This document shows positions 21,890 through 32,498 of a stretch of DNA of 64,000 nucleotides, one piece after another. Below the pieces are notes generated by a model. The model was not told the DNA's origin and searched no databases. It was given only the letters and a program-made list of their open reading frames with translations. The stretch covers positions 9,438,797-9,502,796 of the forward strand of contig CM060857.1 of the NCBI GenBank assembly GCA_030737835.1, read 5' to 3'. This DNA is from Acorus gramineus. Lineage: Eukaryota; Streptophyta; Magnoliopsida; Acorales; Acoraceae. Within the stretch, counting starts at the first letter, position 1. Each line of letters starts with the position of its first letter. A program made the position numbers and the translations under genes.

Positions 21890-22620
21890 CTTACCCTTAC
21901 CAGAGGTAGTGATGGCATAGCACCTCCTTGCTACGGACTGATCGCCTCGTATCTCCATGATTCCACGTGGAGTCGGGAAGCACAACTTCTGACGGTATGG
22001 CCTTCATTGCCCCCAGCCAGGTGTGGACCATAATGGCATTGTAAGGGGAAGGGAAGTCCATGATAGTGAATTTGGTCAGGACAGTCTCTTCACATGCCCG
22101 CACAGACAAAGTTATCCGTCCTGCCGGAACTTCCTGGCTCCCATTGAACGCGATCAGCGGGTCCCGCATTGGCTCGAGGTTAGAGGGCTTCAAGCCCATC
22201 TTGAGATAAGGCTGCATGAATAGGATGTCAGCCGAGCTTCCCGTGTCGACCAGTATCCGTTTAACATCGTAGTTCGCAATTCACATGGTGATGACCAGAG
22301 TGTCACTGTGAGGTGTGGATACGTCGGATAAATCGTCGTCGGAGAAGGATATGAGCTCGGGATCTTCCACCTTTGGCCTTTTGGGGATGAGTCGGGCTTC
22401 TTGGTTGATCTGCAAAACCTCCATATGGTCCGCACTCCTTTTCACAGCCCGTTGGACCGACTTAGGGTCTCTCAAGATTGGCAGTCCTCCATAGATCATG
22501 TCTATAACCCCGGCCGCGTGTGAAGGGGCAACGGCGACCACGTGCTTTTCGGGCTTCCTTTCCTCTTCAGCGTCTATAAATTCCCTGAGCTTCCCTTTTC
22601 GGACCAACGTCTCCATGAAT
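21890..22620 (-). pseudogene. Tat-1 gag-pol junction and aspartic protease
   Basis: Minus-strand frames at 22616-22281 and 22217-21897 encode the gag C-terminal/protease region. The protease active site DTGSS is encoded at 22234-22248, followed by MQPYLKMGLKPSNL and FNAIM-type protease sequence (FPSPYNAIMVHTWLGAM). The upstream part carries the conserved FSDDDL motif typical of Tat elements before the protease. The two parts are in different frames, so at least one indel lies near 22220-22280. Confidence 0.75.
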
Positions 22621-24056
22621 CCTTTGAGTGTTCGACAGCTTTCCGTCTAATGCCCATAGTCTCTATGGTAGTCACACTTGAGACCCTTATCCCGAGTGGC
22701 AGGATCGCTCTTCATCGGGGGTGCCCATTGGAAGAATGGGACGCTTTTTTTATCCTTTCTAGGATTTGAACGAGAGGCAGGGTGAACTTGGTGTATGGGC
22801 GCTCTCTGACTTCGTTGGTCGTCGGGTTGCCTTTGATGTCAGCTCGCGGTCTCTGTCCCTTGTCTTCCTTTGTCGGGGGGTTCTTGGAGACTGCCGCGAC
22901 TGCCTGTGGTCGGGAAGGGACGGCCTTGTCTTCGACCTTCGCGTATTTCTCTACGTGGCACATCAACTCGCTTAGCGATTTTGGGACCTTCTTCACCAGA
23001 GAGTTTCGCAGTTCCTGCTTTGGGGTAACCCGTTCCTTAATGCCATGATGGCCGCGTTCGGATCGCATCGGTCAACCTCAAACATGAGGAGGGGGAAGCG
23101 GTCCACATAGCACCGAATAGATTCTCCAGGTTGCATGTGAACCTGCATGAGGTCGCCGAGATCCTTCCTCTGTTTTCTGCTGCATATGAAGTGCTCGGCG
23201 AACAGGGTGCCGAGTTCTTCAAAACACCGGATTGATCCTCCGGGAAGCTGATGGAACCAGCTGAGTGCTGCTCCTTCCAGGCTTGAAGGAAACATCCTAC
23301 ACATGAGCTCGTCATATTGTTCGTACAAGGCCATTGCATGCCGGAAACCCAACACATGATCGAATAGGTCAGTGGTCCCATTGTATAGTCGAAACTTGGG
23401 TTGGACAAACTTCTTGGGTGGGGTGCTGTGCTAGACATGCTGCACGAAAGGGGACTCGAATCCCCTCAGTGCTCTGGAAATGAACTCTCGATCGCGGGTG
23501 TTCGTCATTTCACTCCTATAGGTTCGCTTTGTCCATTCAGGACAGTCCTCCTCGTAATCGTCGTCCAATGCCAAGTATTTACTAGGACTTCGGAGCCGTC
23601 CTCGTCGTGCCTAATGATAAGAAGTGGCATGCTTGTCCCGTTGTTCCCAATGCAGGGAATAGTCACGGTGCTCCTTTTTTTGTGCCTGGCCCGATGCTCC
23701 GCGACGGGAAAGTCTGGGGGTTCTAGTTCGTCGTCCTGTTGCTTGTGACCTCCGTTGGAGGAGTACACCGGTTCATGGCTCCTCCCGTTGGCTTGCCGGC
23801 TTTGGCGGTCGCGATCTCGTGATTCGACTCCCGCCCTCATCGGGTTTTGCTGGTTTCGTGCTTCAGGGGGAGGTGGTGGTGGCGTGACCTCCTTCCGCTT
23901 CAAGAATTCTTCCATCAGGCTCTCCAGATGATGGTACCGTTGATTCATCACTTCGAGCTCCTTAACGAAGTCGCGGCCCGTCTCCGGGGTCGGGTTTCGT
24001 GAAGTGGAACCATCGATTGTCTCCTTGCCCTTCGACGGGGGTGGGTCGTTGGGCGT
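22620..24056 (-). pseudogene. Tat-1 gag, main part
   Basis: Minus-strand coding for the retrotransposon gag protein that would form the virus-like particle. The segment 24056-23505 is a Pro/Gln/Arg-rich N-terminal region with VKELEVMNQRYHHLESLMEEF (a short coiled coil). The segment 23355-22993 contains the gag core (CRMFPSSLEGAALSWFHQL, FEELGTLFAEHF). The segment 23068-22712 is the charged C-terminal part. The frame changes between segments, so indels are present. At 24056 the ORF is interrupted by Ath-1; its first codons lie 18.8 kb away, at 42951-42887. Confidence 0.85.
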
Positions 24057-24527
24057 TGATTGATTATTAAAGTTGTTATTAATTACCGCAAGTGCACGGA
24101 TCATTACAGAAGTATAGATCTAGCAAATACGGGTCGATCCCACAGAGAATTGTTCAAATTAAATTATTAATTGATTTACCTAATCGAATTAGACAGGAAG
24201 ATTGATGAAGGTTTATTTTTTTATTTTTATTTAAAAAAAAAATGAATATTAATATAAAAAAATAACTAGGGTTTTAGAATCCACCATGCAATACCAATTT
24301 AGGGGTTATATTCAAATGTGAAACTCCACCATATAACTCAATCAATATTGACGTTAGTTAAATACCAATCAGAAATTAAATATTTAAAATCATATTAATT
24401 ATTTCATAAAATGATCTATCTCCCTTCCCTTTATAAAATCTACCAACTCAATATTCAACTTGTTAAGAAGAGTATAAAATATCAGAGAACCTAATCAAAG
24501 CATATTTTATCAAATCAAATACAAAAG
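24057..24527 (-). repeat. 3' LTR of Ath-1, outer piece
   Basis: This piece of the left LTR is interrupted at 24528 by Tek-1. It aligns with 41436-41903 of the right LTR with few substitutions. The last five bases (AAAAG) are the Tek-1 target site. Confidence 0.9.
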
Positions 24528-27525
24528 TGTCACGCCCCAGGGCGGCCGTCCCCGGGACGCGGCAAGTGTATATATGATATCAGTGACAGGAAATCAATAA
24601 TAAACCACAAACAATCACTAAAATGACACACAGATAAAAGCAGGGCTGACATAATATATACACCGAATGCGGAAGCTAAAAGACTGAGTCTGTAGTCAAA
24701 AACATACTACAGACTCGATACATAATCATAAGTCCTGTGAGAGCCAACATGCCCATATATATACACAACAAAATCCAAATACAATCCAACTAAGTGCCCA
24801 AGCACAGAACATATACGTACAACAGAAAGAAGGGTGCTGATGGCCTCAAAACTCGTGGGACGCGGCGCTGCCCTCTGCCGGTGTAGTCGCTCGGGAAGCT
24901 CCTCCCTCAGAGATCACTGAAAAGATAATATGCGAGGGGTGAGCCACACGCTCAGTGAATAGCACAACCCATGCATACAGTCATATTAACCACATTTAAT
25001 CAATTCATAAGCCACAAGTGGCATAATATCACCATCCGGGGGTTCGTTCATCGCCGAACCCCATACCCTCACCCTCACCCTCACCCTCAACAGGTGACCT
25101 AGGATATTGGGACTTAGCGGGCTAATAAACATCCATTCATAATCCTGTGGGTCGTCGCATCGCCGGCCCACCATACCCTCACCCTCACCTCTCAACAGGT
25201 GACCTAGGCTCTTGGGACTGACTAGGCTGTTGGTTACCCTTGGTCCACCGATAGTCTCTCCTCACTCCGCGGTTGTTTGGCCACTCCCATGTTCAGCGCA
25301 GTCCTTCCAAGTCAGGAGGCGCCTACTAGTGGGAGCCCCTGCACGGGACAACCTGTCTAACGCCGAGGTAGTCTCTACACGGATCCGACGAGGGGAACAG
25401 AACAGCCTATCCATCGCATATGATCCAATCGGATCCGCTGACAGCACATCTCTAAGACTCTAATGTCTCGAATTCCTCAGAATTCCACCAGCGCGCATAA
25501 CCAGGATGCGGGGAACATGCATTTAGTAATCATAATACAAGGGAAAATAGAGACCTTGGGAGGGTAACCTGAGGTCCCGATGTAGGACATCCGACAACCA
25601 AACGAGGAACACGGAGTACCCTAACCCGGGTCTCAATGTTAACCTCGCAAGGCCCCCCTTATATTCCCTAAGCATGCTATCTATTATTACAGTTCGCATT
25701 TAATTAAATAAACCAAACTAATAGGACGCATGCACAGGTCGGGCTTTCCTAGCATGATAGCGAGGTGGCAGGATGCATGGCTCATGCACAATCCTAAGGG
25801 TGCAAGTCCCTATCACAAAATCTAGGGTGGCATGCAATTCTACACACACATCATGCATACATGGATTATAATTACAACAGTTAATATAACCATACGCCCC
25901 AGGGGAGGTCGGTACACGCCCAAGGCATGTAACGCCTCCCGAACTGGGTTGGGTTGTCCCACTCACCGGGAATCGGGTCGACGCGCGACCGTCCGTCGAG
26001 ATCTGCAAGACAAGGTATTAACTGGTTAGAATAAATCCACAATTATCCCAAAAATACATAACACACACAAATAGACACCCAACACCCCCCCCGGCAACCA
26101 CCCGCACGGCCGGCCACCACCCGCACGGCCACCCGACCGCCCGGACGCGCCGCCGCGCCTCAGCCCGCGCACTCCGCGCACCGCCCGGGGCCCCGCGCGT
26201 CCACCGAGCCCAGCCGCGGCAGCCCGCACGCGCCCCGCACGCCGTGCGCACGCTCCTCGCCCCGCACGCGCCCCGCGCGCACCTCCGCCGCTCCGCCGCG
26301 CCCCGCGCCTCCTCGCGCGCCCAGCACCTCGCCAGCACCTCCGCGCGCCAGCACCTCGCCAGCACCTCCGCGCGCACCTCGCGCGTCCAGCACCTCGGCC
26401 AGCACCTCCGCGCGCGCCCAGACCAGCGCCCAGACCAGCTCCTCGCGCACAGCTGCACGAGCAGACCCGCGCACAGCACCACCCGAGCAGCTCGCACGCC
26501 TCGCACCGCCGCGACCAGCTCCCCCGAGCGCACGCCCGCGCGCACGCTCGCGCGTACGCACGCGCGCACGCCCAGCCGGCTCCTGCTCGTTGCCTGTGCT
26601 GCCTGAGGCCCCCAGCCCATCCAGCGAGCCCAGCACGACCAGCCCCACGCACCAGACCCGCGCACACCCACGCACACGCCGCGCGCACGCACACCCGCGC
26701 ACGCACGCGCGCATGCCCGCGCGCGCCCGGCCTGCGCGCTGCCTGGCCGCTGCCGCTGCTCCCTGCTGCCCGGGACAGTCCCCCAGCCTGCCGAGCGCCT
26801 CCAACCACCCTCCCACTGCCCCGACCACTCCAACCACCTCCGACCACCCTCCGACGACCCCCACCGCCACCAACCACCTCCCAAACACAAAACCCTCCCC
26901 TAGCAATCATCTAGACGAGAAAAAAGAGGGAAAGGAGGCTTACCGAGGGGAGGAGGAGGTGTCCGGTGGATCTCCACGCGCCGAAACCCTTCCCACAAGC
27001 CTTCTCACGACCCGATCTATCACGGCCCTTGATTTGGCTCGAAACAGAGGAGAGAGAGGGGAGGTCGGGGAGGCTAGGATCGTCGGAATTGGATTTGAAG
27101 ACACCGGAGCGTAGATCGGGACCCGATCTACACTTCCCGTGCTTTAGGTTTTTGGTTTTGAGGGGTGTAGGGGCTCGAACGGAAGAAAATCGGAGGAGAG
27201 GAGAGAGAGAAGCTAGTCGGGAAGATGATGAATAGTAGATATTTTGATTCCTTTTAAGTAGAGCGCGACTTAAAAACCCGGATACGCCCCGGAACTGCGA
27301 AATTTTTGCAAACGATGCCAGAATTCGATGAAATTTTCATGAGTGGCTTAAAATGGCACCAGGACACATAATATGCAGTTAGATTTTCAATCGGAGTCCT
27401 CTAGCTCAGACGATAGCTAACAGTCTGAAATTACGCGGTTCCGATCGAAAAACCCTAAAATTTTTAAAACTGCTAAAAATGCTCCAATGATTGCCAATAG
27501 GCCAAAAAGTGACACATATATAACA
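24528..27525 (-). repeat. 3' LTR of Tek-1
   Basis: 2998 bp, close to the 3026-bp partner at 32499-35524. Differences are scattered substitutions and small indels, mostly in the CG-rich block. It contains CCCTCA repeats (about 25063-25090, 25170-25185) and a CpG-dense stretch at 26090-26740. Alanine/arginine-rich open frames in this stretch are composition artefacts, not genes. Confidence 0.95.
26090..26740. repeat. CpG-dense low-complexity block in the Tek-1 3' LTR
   Basis: About 650 bp of very CG-rich sequence made of short recurring words ('gcgcgcacgc', 'cagcacctccgcgcg'), in sharp contrast to the AT-rich surroundings. The partner block is at 34060-34740, and related blocks occur in the two solo LTRs of the family. 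Confidence 0.9.
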
Positions 27526-27540
27526 TTCTCCCCCCCTTAG
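27526..27540 (-). other. Polypurine tract of Tek-1
   Basis: On the minus strand this reads CCTAAGGGGGGGAGAA directly before the 3' LTR start TGTTATATATG. This is the expected place and composition of the plus-strand primer. Confidence 0.85.
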
Positions 27541-27573
27541 GAAATTTTGTCCTCAAAATAAATACAAGTACAT

Positions 27574-28950
27574 CTAAGAAGGGAAAAGATGTGGATACGC
27601 GTCACGCATGGCGTCCTCGAGCTCCCAGGTGGCCTCGGCACCGGAACGGTGCTGCCATCGCACCTTGACCAGCTGGACGGTCTTGGTGCGGAGCCTCTTC
27701 TCGCGGCGGTCCATGATCTCAATCGGCTGCTCCACGAAAGACAAGTCCGGCTCGAAGACGAGCGGCTCGAACGGAATGATGTGAGCAGGATCGTGGACGT
27801 ATCGCCTCAGCTGCGAGACGTGGAAGACGTCATGGGCCTGAGCCAACTGTGGGGGCAGAGCGATGCGATAGGCCACCTCTCCAACTCGCTCGAGTATGAG
27901 GAAAGGCCCAATGAAACGCGGACTCAGCTTGCCCCGCACACCGAATCGGAAGATGCCCTTCATCGGGGACACCTTCAAGAATACATGATCACCGACCTCG
28001 AAGGAGAGCTCACGGCGACGGCGGTCGGCGTAGCTCTTCTGACGACTCTGAGCGACTCGGATACGCTCGCGGATCGTCTTCACCATCTCGGAGGTCTGGT
28101 GAACGATCTCTGGTCCCTCTAGCTGGCGCTCTCCGACCTCATCCCAACACAGGGGGGACCTGCAGCTGCGGCCATAAAGTGCCTCGTAGGGAGCCATCCG
28201 GATGCTCGAATGATAGCTGTTGTTGTAGGCAAACTCCACCAACGGAAGGTGCCTCTCCCAACTGCCCCCGAAATCGAGCACACAGGCCCGCAGCATGTCC
28301 TCAAGGGTCTGGATCGTCCTCTCCGACTGGCCGTCCGTCTGAGGATGAAACGCGGTACTGAAGTGGAGGTTCGTACCAAGGGCGTGCTGGAGGCTACGCC
28401 AGAACCTCGAAGTGAAACGCGCGTCTCGATCAGAAATGATACTGACTGGAGTGCCATGGAGTCGGACAATCTCGGAGACGAATAACTGCGCCAGGGTGTC
28501 CAGAGAATCGGTGAGTCGGATGGGGAGGAAATGAGCAGACTTCGTCAGCCGGTCGACGATCACCCAGATGGCATCGCGACCCGAGCGTGACCTCGGCAGA
28601 CCCGAGACGAAGTCCATAGTGATCTGCTCCCACTTCCACTGAGGGATCTCAATGGACTGCAGCTTCCCCGCAGGGCGCTGATGCTCCGACTTCACCTGCT
28701 GGCATACTAGGCATCGGGCAACAAATCTGGCAATATCTGTCTTCATCCCGCGCCACCAGTAGCCGCGACGAAGGCCCCTGTACATCTTCGTGCCTCCAGG
28801 GTGCACTGTGTACCTCGAGCGATGGGCCTCGTCCAGAATCTTCCGCCTCAGCTCTGCGTCGTCGGGGATGCACACTCGGCCTCTGAATCTCAGGATCCCG
28901 TCTGCACGAATCTGGTAGTCCTGGCGCTCGCGCCCGGGCGACGCCCTCAG
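27574..28950 (-). pseudogene. Tek-1 integrase with C-terminal chromodomain-like region
   Basis: Would insert the element's cDNA. The HHCC zinc finger begins at [11 protein letters not shown] and continues to RCLVCQQVK. The catalytic core shows TMDFVSGLP, IISDRDARFTS and HPQTDGQSERTIQTLEDML, giving the D, D and E positions. The GPF/GPY-type module follows (FIGPFLILERVG). The C-terminus (EIMDRREKRLRTKTVQLVKV... ATWELEDAMR) is the chromodomain-like end of Tekay/Del elements, which targets insertion to chromatin. The first Met at 28875 lies inside the domain. The true frame extends to about 28950, where a frameshift separates it from the RT/RNase H frame. The integrase itself is open to its natural stop at 27574. 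Confidence 0.92.
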
Positions 28951-31900
28951 AAAGGACTATGAAATGCGGGTCCTGAGCCTGAGCCGTGCGGATCTCATCG
29001 AGAAGAACCGGCTGCACCACCAGCCTGGCCAGAAAGCCACCCGCAGGGGTCTCCCGAACACTGATCCAGCAAGCGGCCTCCTCCAGAAGCCTCCAACGAC
29101 GGACAGCCATGTGGGCGGCCATGCCCAGGGGCTGTCTACTGAGCGCATCTGCAACGACATTCGCCTTACCCGGATGGTAAGCGATGTCACAGTCGTAGTC
29201 TGTAAGGAACTCAACCCAACGCCTCTGTCGCATGTTGAGCTCCGGCTGAGACTGCAGATACGTCAAGCTCTTATGGTCTGTAAAGAGCTCGAACTCCTCT
29301 CCGTAGAGATAATGCCTCCACATCTTCAGCGCAAATATAATCGCAGCCAACTCAAGGTCATGGGTGGGGTAGTTCTGCTCATGGGGCTTCAACTGACGAG
29401 ACGCGTAAGCCACCACCTTACCGTACTGCATCAGGACGCCGCCCACACCCAACTGCGATGCATCTGTATACACTGCGAACCCACCGCTCCCAGATGGAAG
29501 GGTAAGAACCGGCGCTGAGGTGAGTCTTCGCTTCAGCTCCTGGAAGCTCTCCTCGCAAGAAGGGGACCACTCGAACCGAACGTCTTTCCGAGTGAGGCGG
29601 GTAAGAGGAACGGCTATCTTGGAGAAACCCTCCACAAACCTCCTATAATAACCCGCCAAGCCCAAGAAGCTACGAATCTCTGTGGGGTTCGACGGTCGAC
29701 GCCAATTCGACACGGCGAGCGTCTTCTCCGGGTCCACAGCTATACCCTCACCGGAAATCACATGGCCCAGAAAGGCCATCCGCTCCAACCAGAACTCGCA
29801 CTTGCTGAACTTGGCGAACAACTGATGTCCAGCCAGAGTCTCCAAAACAGTGCGGAGGTGGTGAGCGTGCTCCTCCAGACTCCTCGAGTACACCAATATG
29901 TCATCGATGAATACTACCACAAAGGAGTCGAGGAAGGGTCGAAATACCCGGTTCATCAGATCCATGAAGGCCGCCGGCGCGTTCGTCAACCCGAAAGGCA
30001 GTACTCTGAACTCGTAGTGCCCGTACCGGGTGCGAAAGGCCGTCTTCGGAATATCTGACTCCCGGATCTTCAACTGGTAGTACCCCGAGCGGAGATCGAT
30101 CTTGGAAAAGACACACGCTCCCTGAAGCTGGTCAAACAGATCGTCGATCCGCGGCAACGGGTACTTGTTCTTCACTGTCCGCTTATTCAACTGCCTGTAA
30201 TCAATACACAGCCGCAGTGAACCGTCCTTCTTCCGGACGAACAGGACAGGGGCTCCCCACGGAGACACGCTCGGACGTGCGAAGCCCTTCTCCAGCAACT
30301 CCTCCAACTGCTCCTTCAGCACCCTCAGCTCTGCGGGAGCCATCCGGTACGGAGCCCTCGAAACCGGCTCGGTCCCCGGAAGCAGATTGATCTCAAACTC
30401 AATCGCGCGGTCCGGCGGTAATCCCGGAAGATCGTCGGGGAAAACCTCAGGAAACTCTGCCACGACTGGAGTCTGACTGATATCTGCCCGCAGCGGTGCA
30501 TCCTCCAGAGCAATATAAGCCAGAAAGCCCTCGCATCCACCCTGAAGGAGTCTCCACGCCTGCATGGACGACACGAACCCCAAAGGAGCTACGTCTCGAT
30601 CGCCCACGTACTGGAAAGACCTCCGACCAGGAAGGTGGAACGACACCGACTTGGCGAAACAGTCGATGCTGGCATGACTAGCTGCAAGCCAATCCATCCC
30701 CAGGATGGCATCAAAATCCGGCATCGCGAGCTCCACCAGCTCTACCGGAAACTCATGATCCGCGATCTCCACCGTGCACCCTCGGTACACAGAACTAAGG
30801 AGAATCCGGTCTCCCACGGGCAATGCTACCTCTAACACAGCATCTAGAGGAGCGGACGCCACACCCGTCCGTCTCGCGAAAGCGGGAGACACGAACGAGT
30901 GGGTGGCTCCGGAATCGAATAGCACATAAGCAGGAAGCTGGGAGATCTGAACAGTACCTCTAACCACGCTGCCTGATGCCTGGGCCTCCTCTGCCGAAAG
31001 CGCTGCCACTCGGCCCTGAACGAACTGAGGCTGAGGAGCAATGGCACGCCTCGCCTGCTGCGCTGGCTGCCTCCTCTGATCAGCACGGCCACCCTGTGGC
31101 TGCTGCTGCTGACGCTGAGGCTGCTGCTGCGGCTGGCGCTGAGGCTGCTGCTGCTGGCGCTGCTGAAACGGCTGCTGGAACGGCTGCTGCTGCAACTGCT
31201 GCTGCTGCTGCTGAGGCATCACTCTCGGTCGGCCTGCGTCGGGGCAATTATACAGAATATGCCCGACGCGCTGACAGTGATAGCAGCGCCTCGTCTCCGG
31301 TCGCCTCGAATGGACCGGCACGGCTGCGATGGGTGCAGGGCCTCGCGCTGGCACCACATCTGCTGGGAGAGAGGGAGCCGCTGACTGCTCGAAGCGGGCC
31401 CTCTTCTTCTTCCGCTGCCCTCTGTCCTGGCCTCTGGGTGGCCTCTGGTCTGTCGGCGGGGTCGGAGCCTGCACCTGGATCCCGAGGTCTCTCTCGACAG
31501 TCTTCGCCCGCGAGACCAAGTCGGAGAACCTCGTGAATCCCTGGGCGGTGACGTGCACTCGGATGGCATTGCTCAGACCGAGCTCGAACCGACGGCACCT
31601 CGACACCTCATCCATCGCCAGAGCTGGAGCGAACCTGGACAGCCTCGTGAACCGCGTGGAGTACTCAGCGACGGACATGGTGCCCTGAGTCAGCTGCTCA
31701 AACTCCCGCTCCACTAGCTGTCGGGTCGAGTAGGGGAAATACTCCTCCAAGAAATATCCCCTGAAACCCGCCCAGGTGAGCTGCTCCAGTCCCTCTGGAA
31801 TGTCAACTGATCTAGTAGCCCACCACTCGGCGGCGCTACCCTTCAGCATAAACGCAGCCAGGGAGACCCTCTGGCGGTCTGTGCATAGCATCGTGGAGAA

Positions 31901-32035
31901 GATGGTATCCACCTCCATCAACCATCTCTCGGGAGCAAGGGGGTCCTCCGTCTGTCCTCTGAACTCGGGAGGGTGGAGCTTCAGAAAGGCTGAGAGTCCA
32001 CTCTGCTGGACCCTCGCTGCTGCCTCTAGCCCCAT
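28940..32035 (-). pseudogene. Tek-1 gag-protease-RT-RNase H polyprotein
   Basis: An open frame of about 1030 codons. Residues 1-170 are the gag core ([18 protein letters not shown]). A CCHC knuckle ([14 protein letters not shown]) is at about 251-264. A glutamine-rich linker spans 275-315, and the protease active site DSGA is at about 374. RT spans about 560-740, with [33 protein letters not shown] and the catalytic FIDD at about 709-712. RNase H spans about 845-970 (VYTDAS, HDLELAA, TDHKSL, ADALSR). Around 28942 a 1-2 base indel shifts the frame, so the remaining codons to the stop at 28649 are nonsense over the integrase. The gag N-terminus is in another frame upstream. Confidence 0.93.
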
Positions 32036-32379
32036 CTCCCTCTCCTGAGGATCCTGACTCTGGCCGCCGGAATCTCCACCACGGGGACTGGGGGTGTATC
32101 AGGCACTACAGGCGGATCTGCCGCCAAGGGAACCTGCGGTACTGCCTCGCGGGCTGCCCGCAGCTCCTGTATCTCCCGTGCCTGATCTGCTAACATCCTC
32201 GTCTGGGTCTCCACCATATCTGCTAACCGCGCAATCGCGCGCTCCCAGGCAGGAGGCTCCTGCGCTGGTCCTGACCTCTCAGCTGAGGACTCACCGATAA
32301 CATCCTCGACTCTGGCAGGTCCGGAGACCTCCAAGGGTCGAGAGGGGCCACGTCCGCGTCGTCCTCTGCGAGGAGGCAT
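32026..32379 (-). pseudogene. Tek-1 gag N-terminus
   Basis: Starts at ATG 32379 with MPPRRGRRGRG and includes the segment ERAIARLADMVETQTRMLADQ, a coiled-coil-like stretch usual in the N-terminus of Tekay gag. A one-base deletion near 32060 shifts this frame against the following gag frame, which reopens at Met 32035. The start lies 119 bp inside the right LTR, just after the primer site and a short leader. This break alone would prevent gag synthesis. Confidence 0.85.
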
Positions 32380-32479
32380 ATCAGCAACCTAAGAAAACCA
32401 GACACTAGGATCAGAATACGCATATAGAAATCCTAGGACTCATCTCTATGAAAGGAAGACACTTGGCTCTGACAGGACC

Positions 32480-32498
32480 AGGCTCTGATACCAACTTT
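32480..32498 (-). other. Primer-binding site of Tek-1
   Basis: On the minus strand, directly after the LTR end, AAAGTTGGTATCAGAGCCT contains the perfect TGGTATCAGAGC core complementary to initiator tRNA-Met. Confidence 0.9.

Noticed and set aside
25060..25200. Repeats of CCCTCA (also at 33035-33062 and 17930) as possible telomeric sequence
   Set aside because: The unit is CCCTCA, not the plant telomere unit CCCTAAA. The runs are short and recur at the same place in each LTR of one family.
26018..26910. Long overlapping Ala/Arg/Gly/Cys-rich open frames on both strands, also at 33985-34904, 13290-13600 and 53985-54635
   Set aside because: They lie in CpG-rich low-complexity blocks of LTRs where stop codons are rare. 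Several frames are open at once, they lack domains, and they differ by frameshifts between LTR copies.
27589..31688. Plus-strand frames of 90-186 codons over the Tek-1 pol region
   Set aside because: They are antisense to the well-supported gag-pol frames and have no recognisable content.
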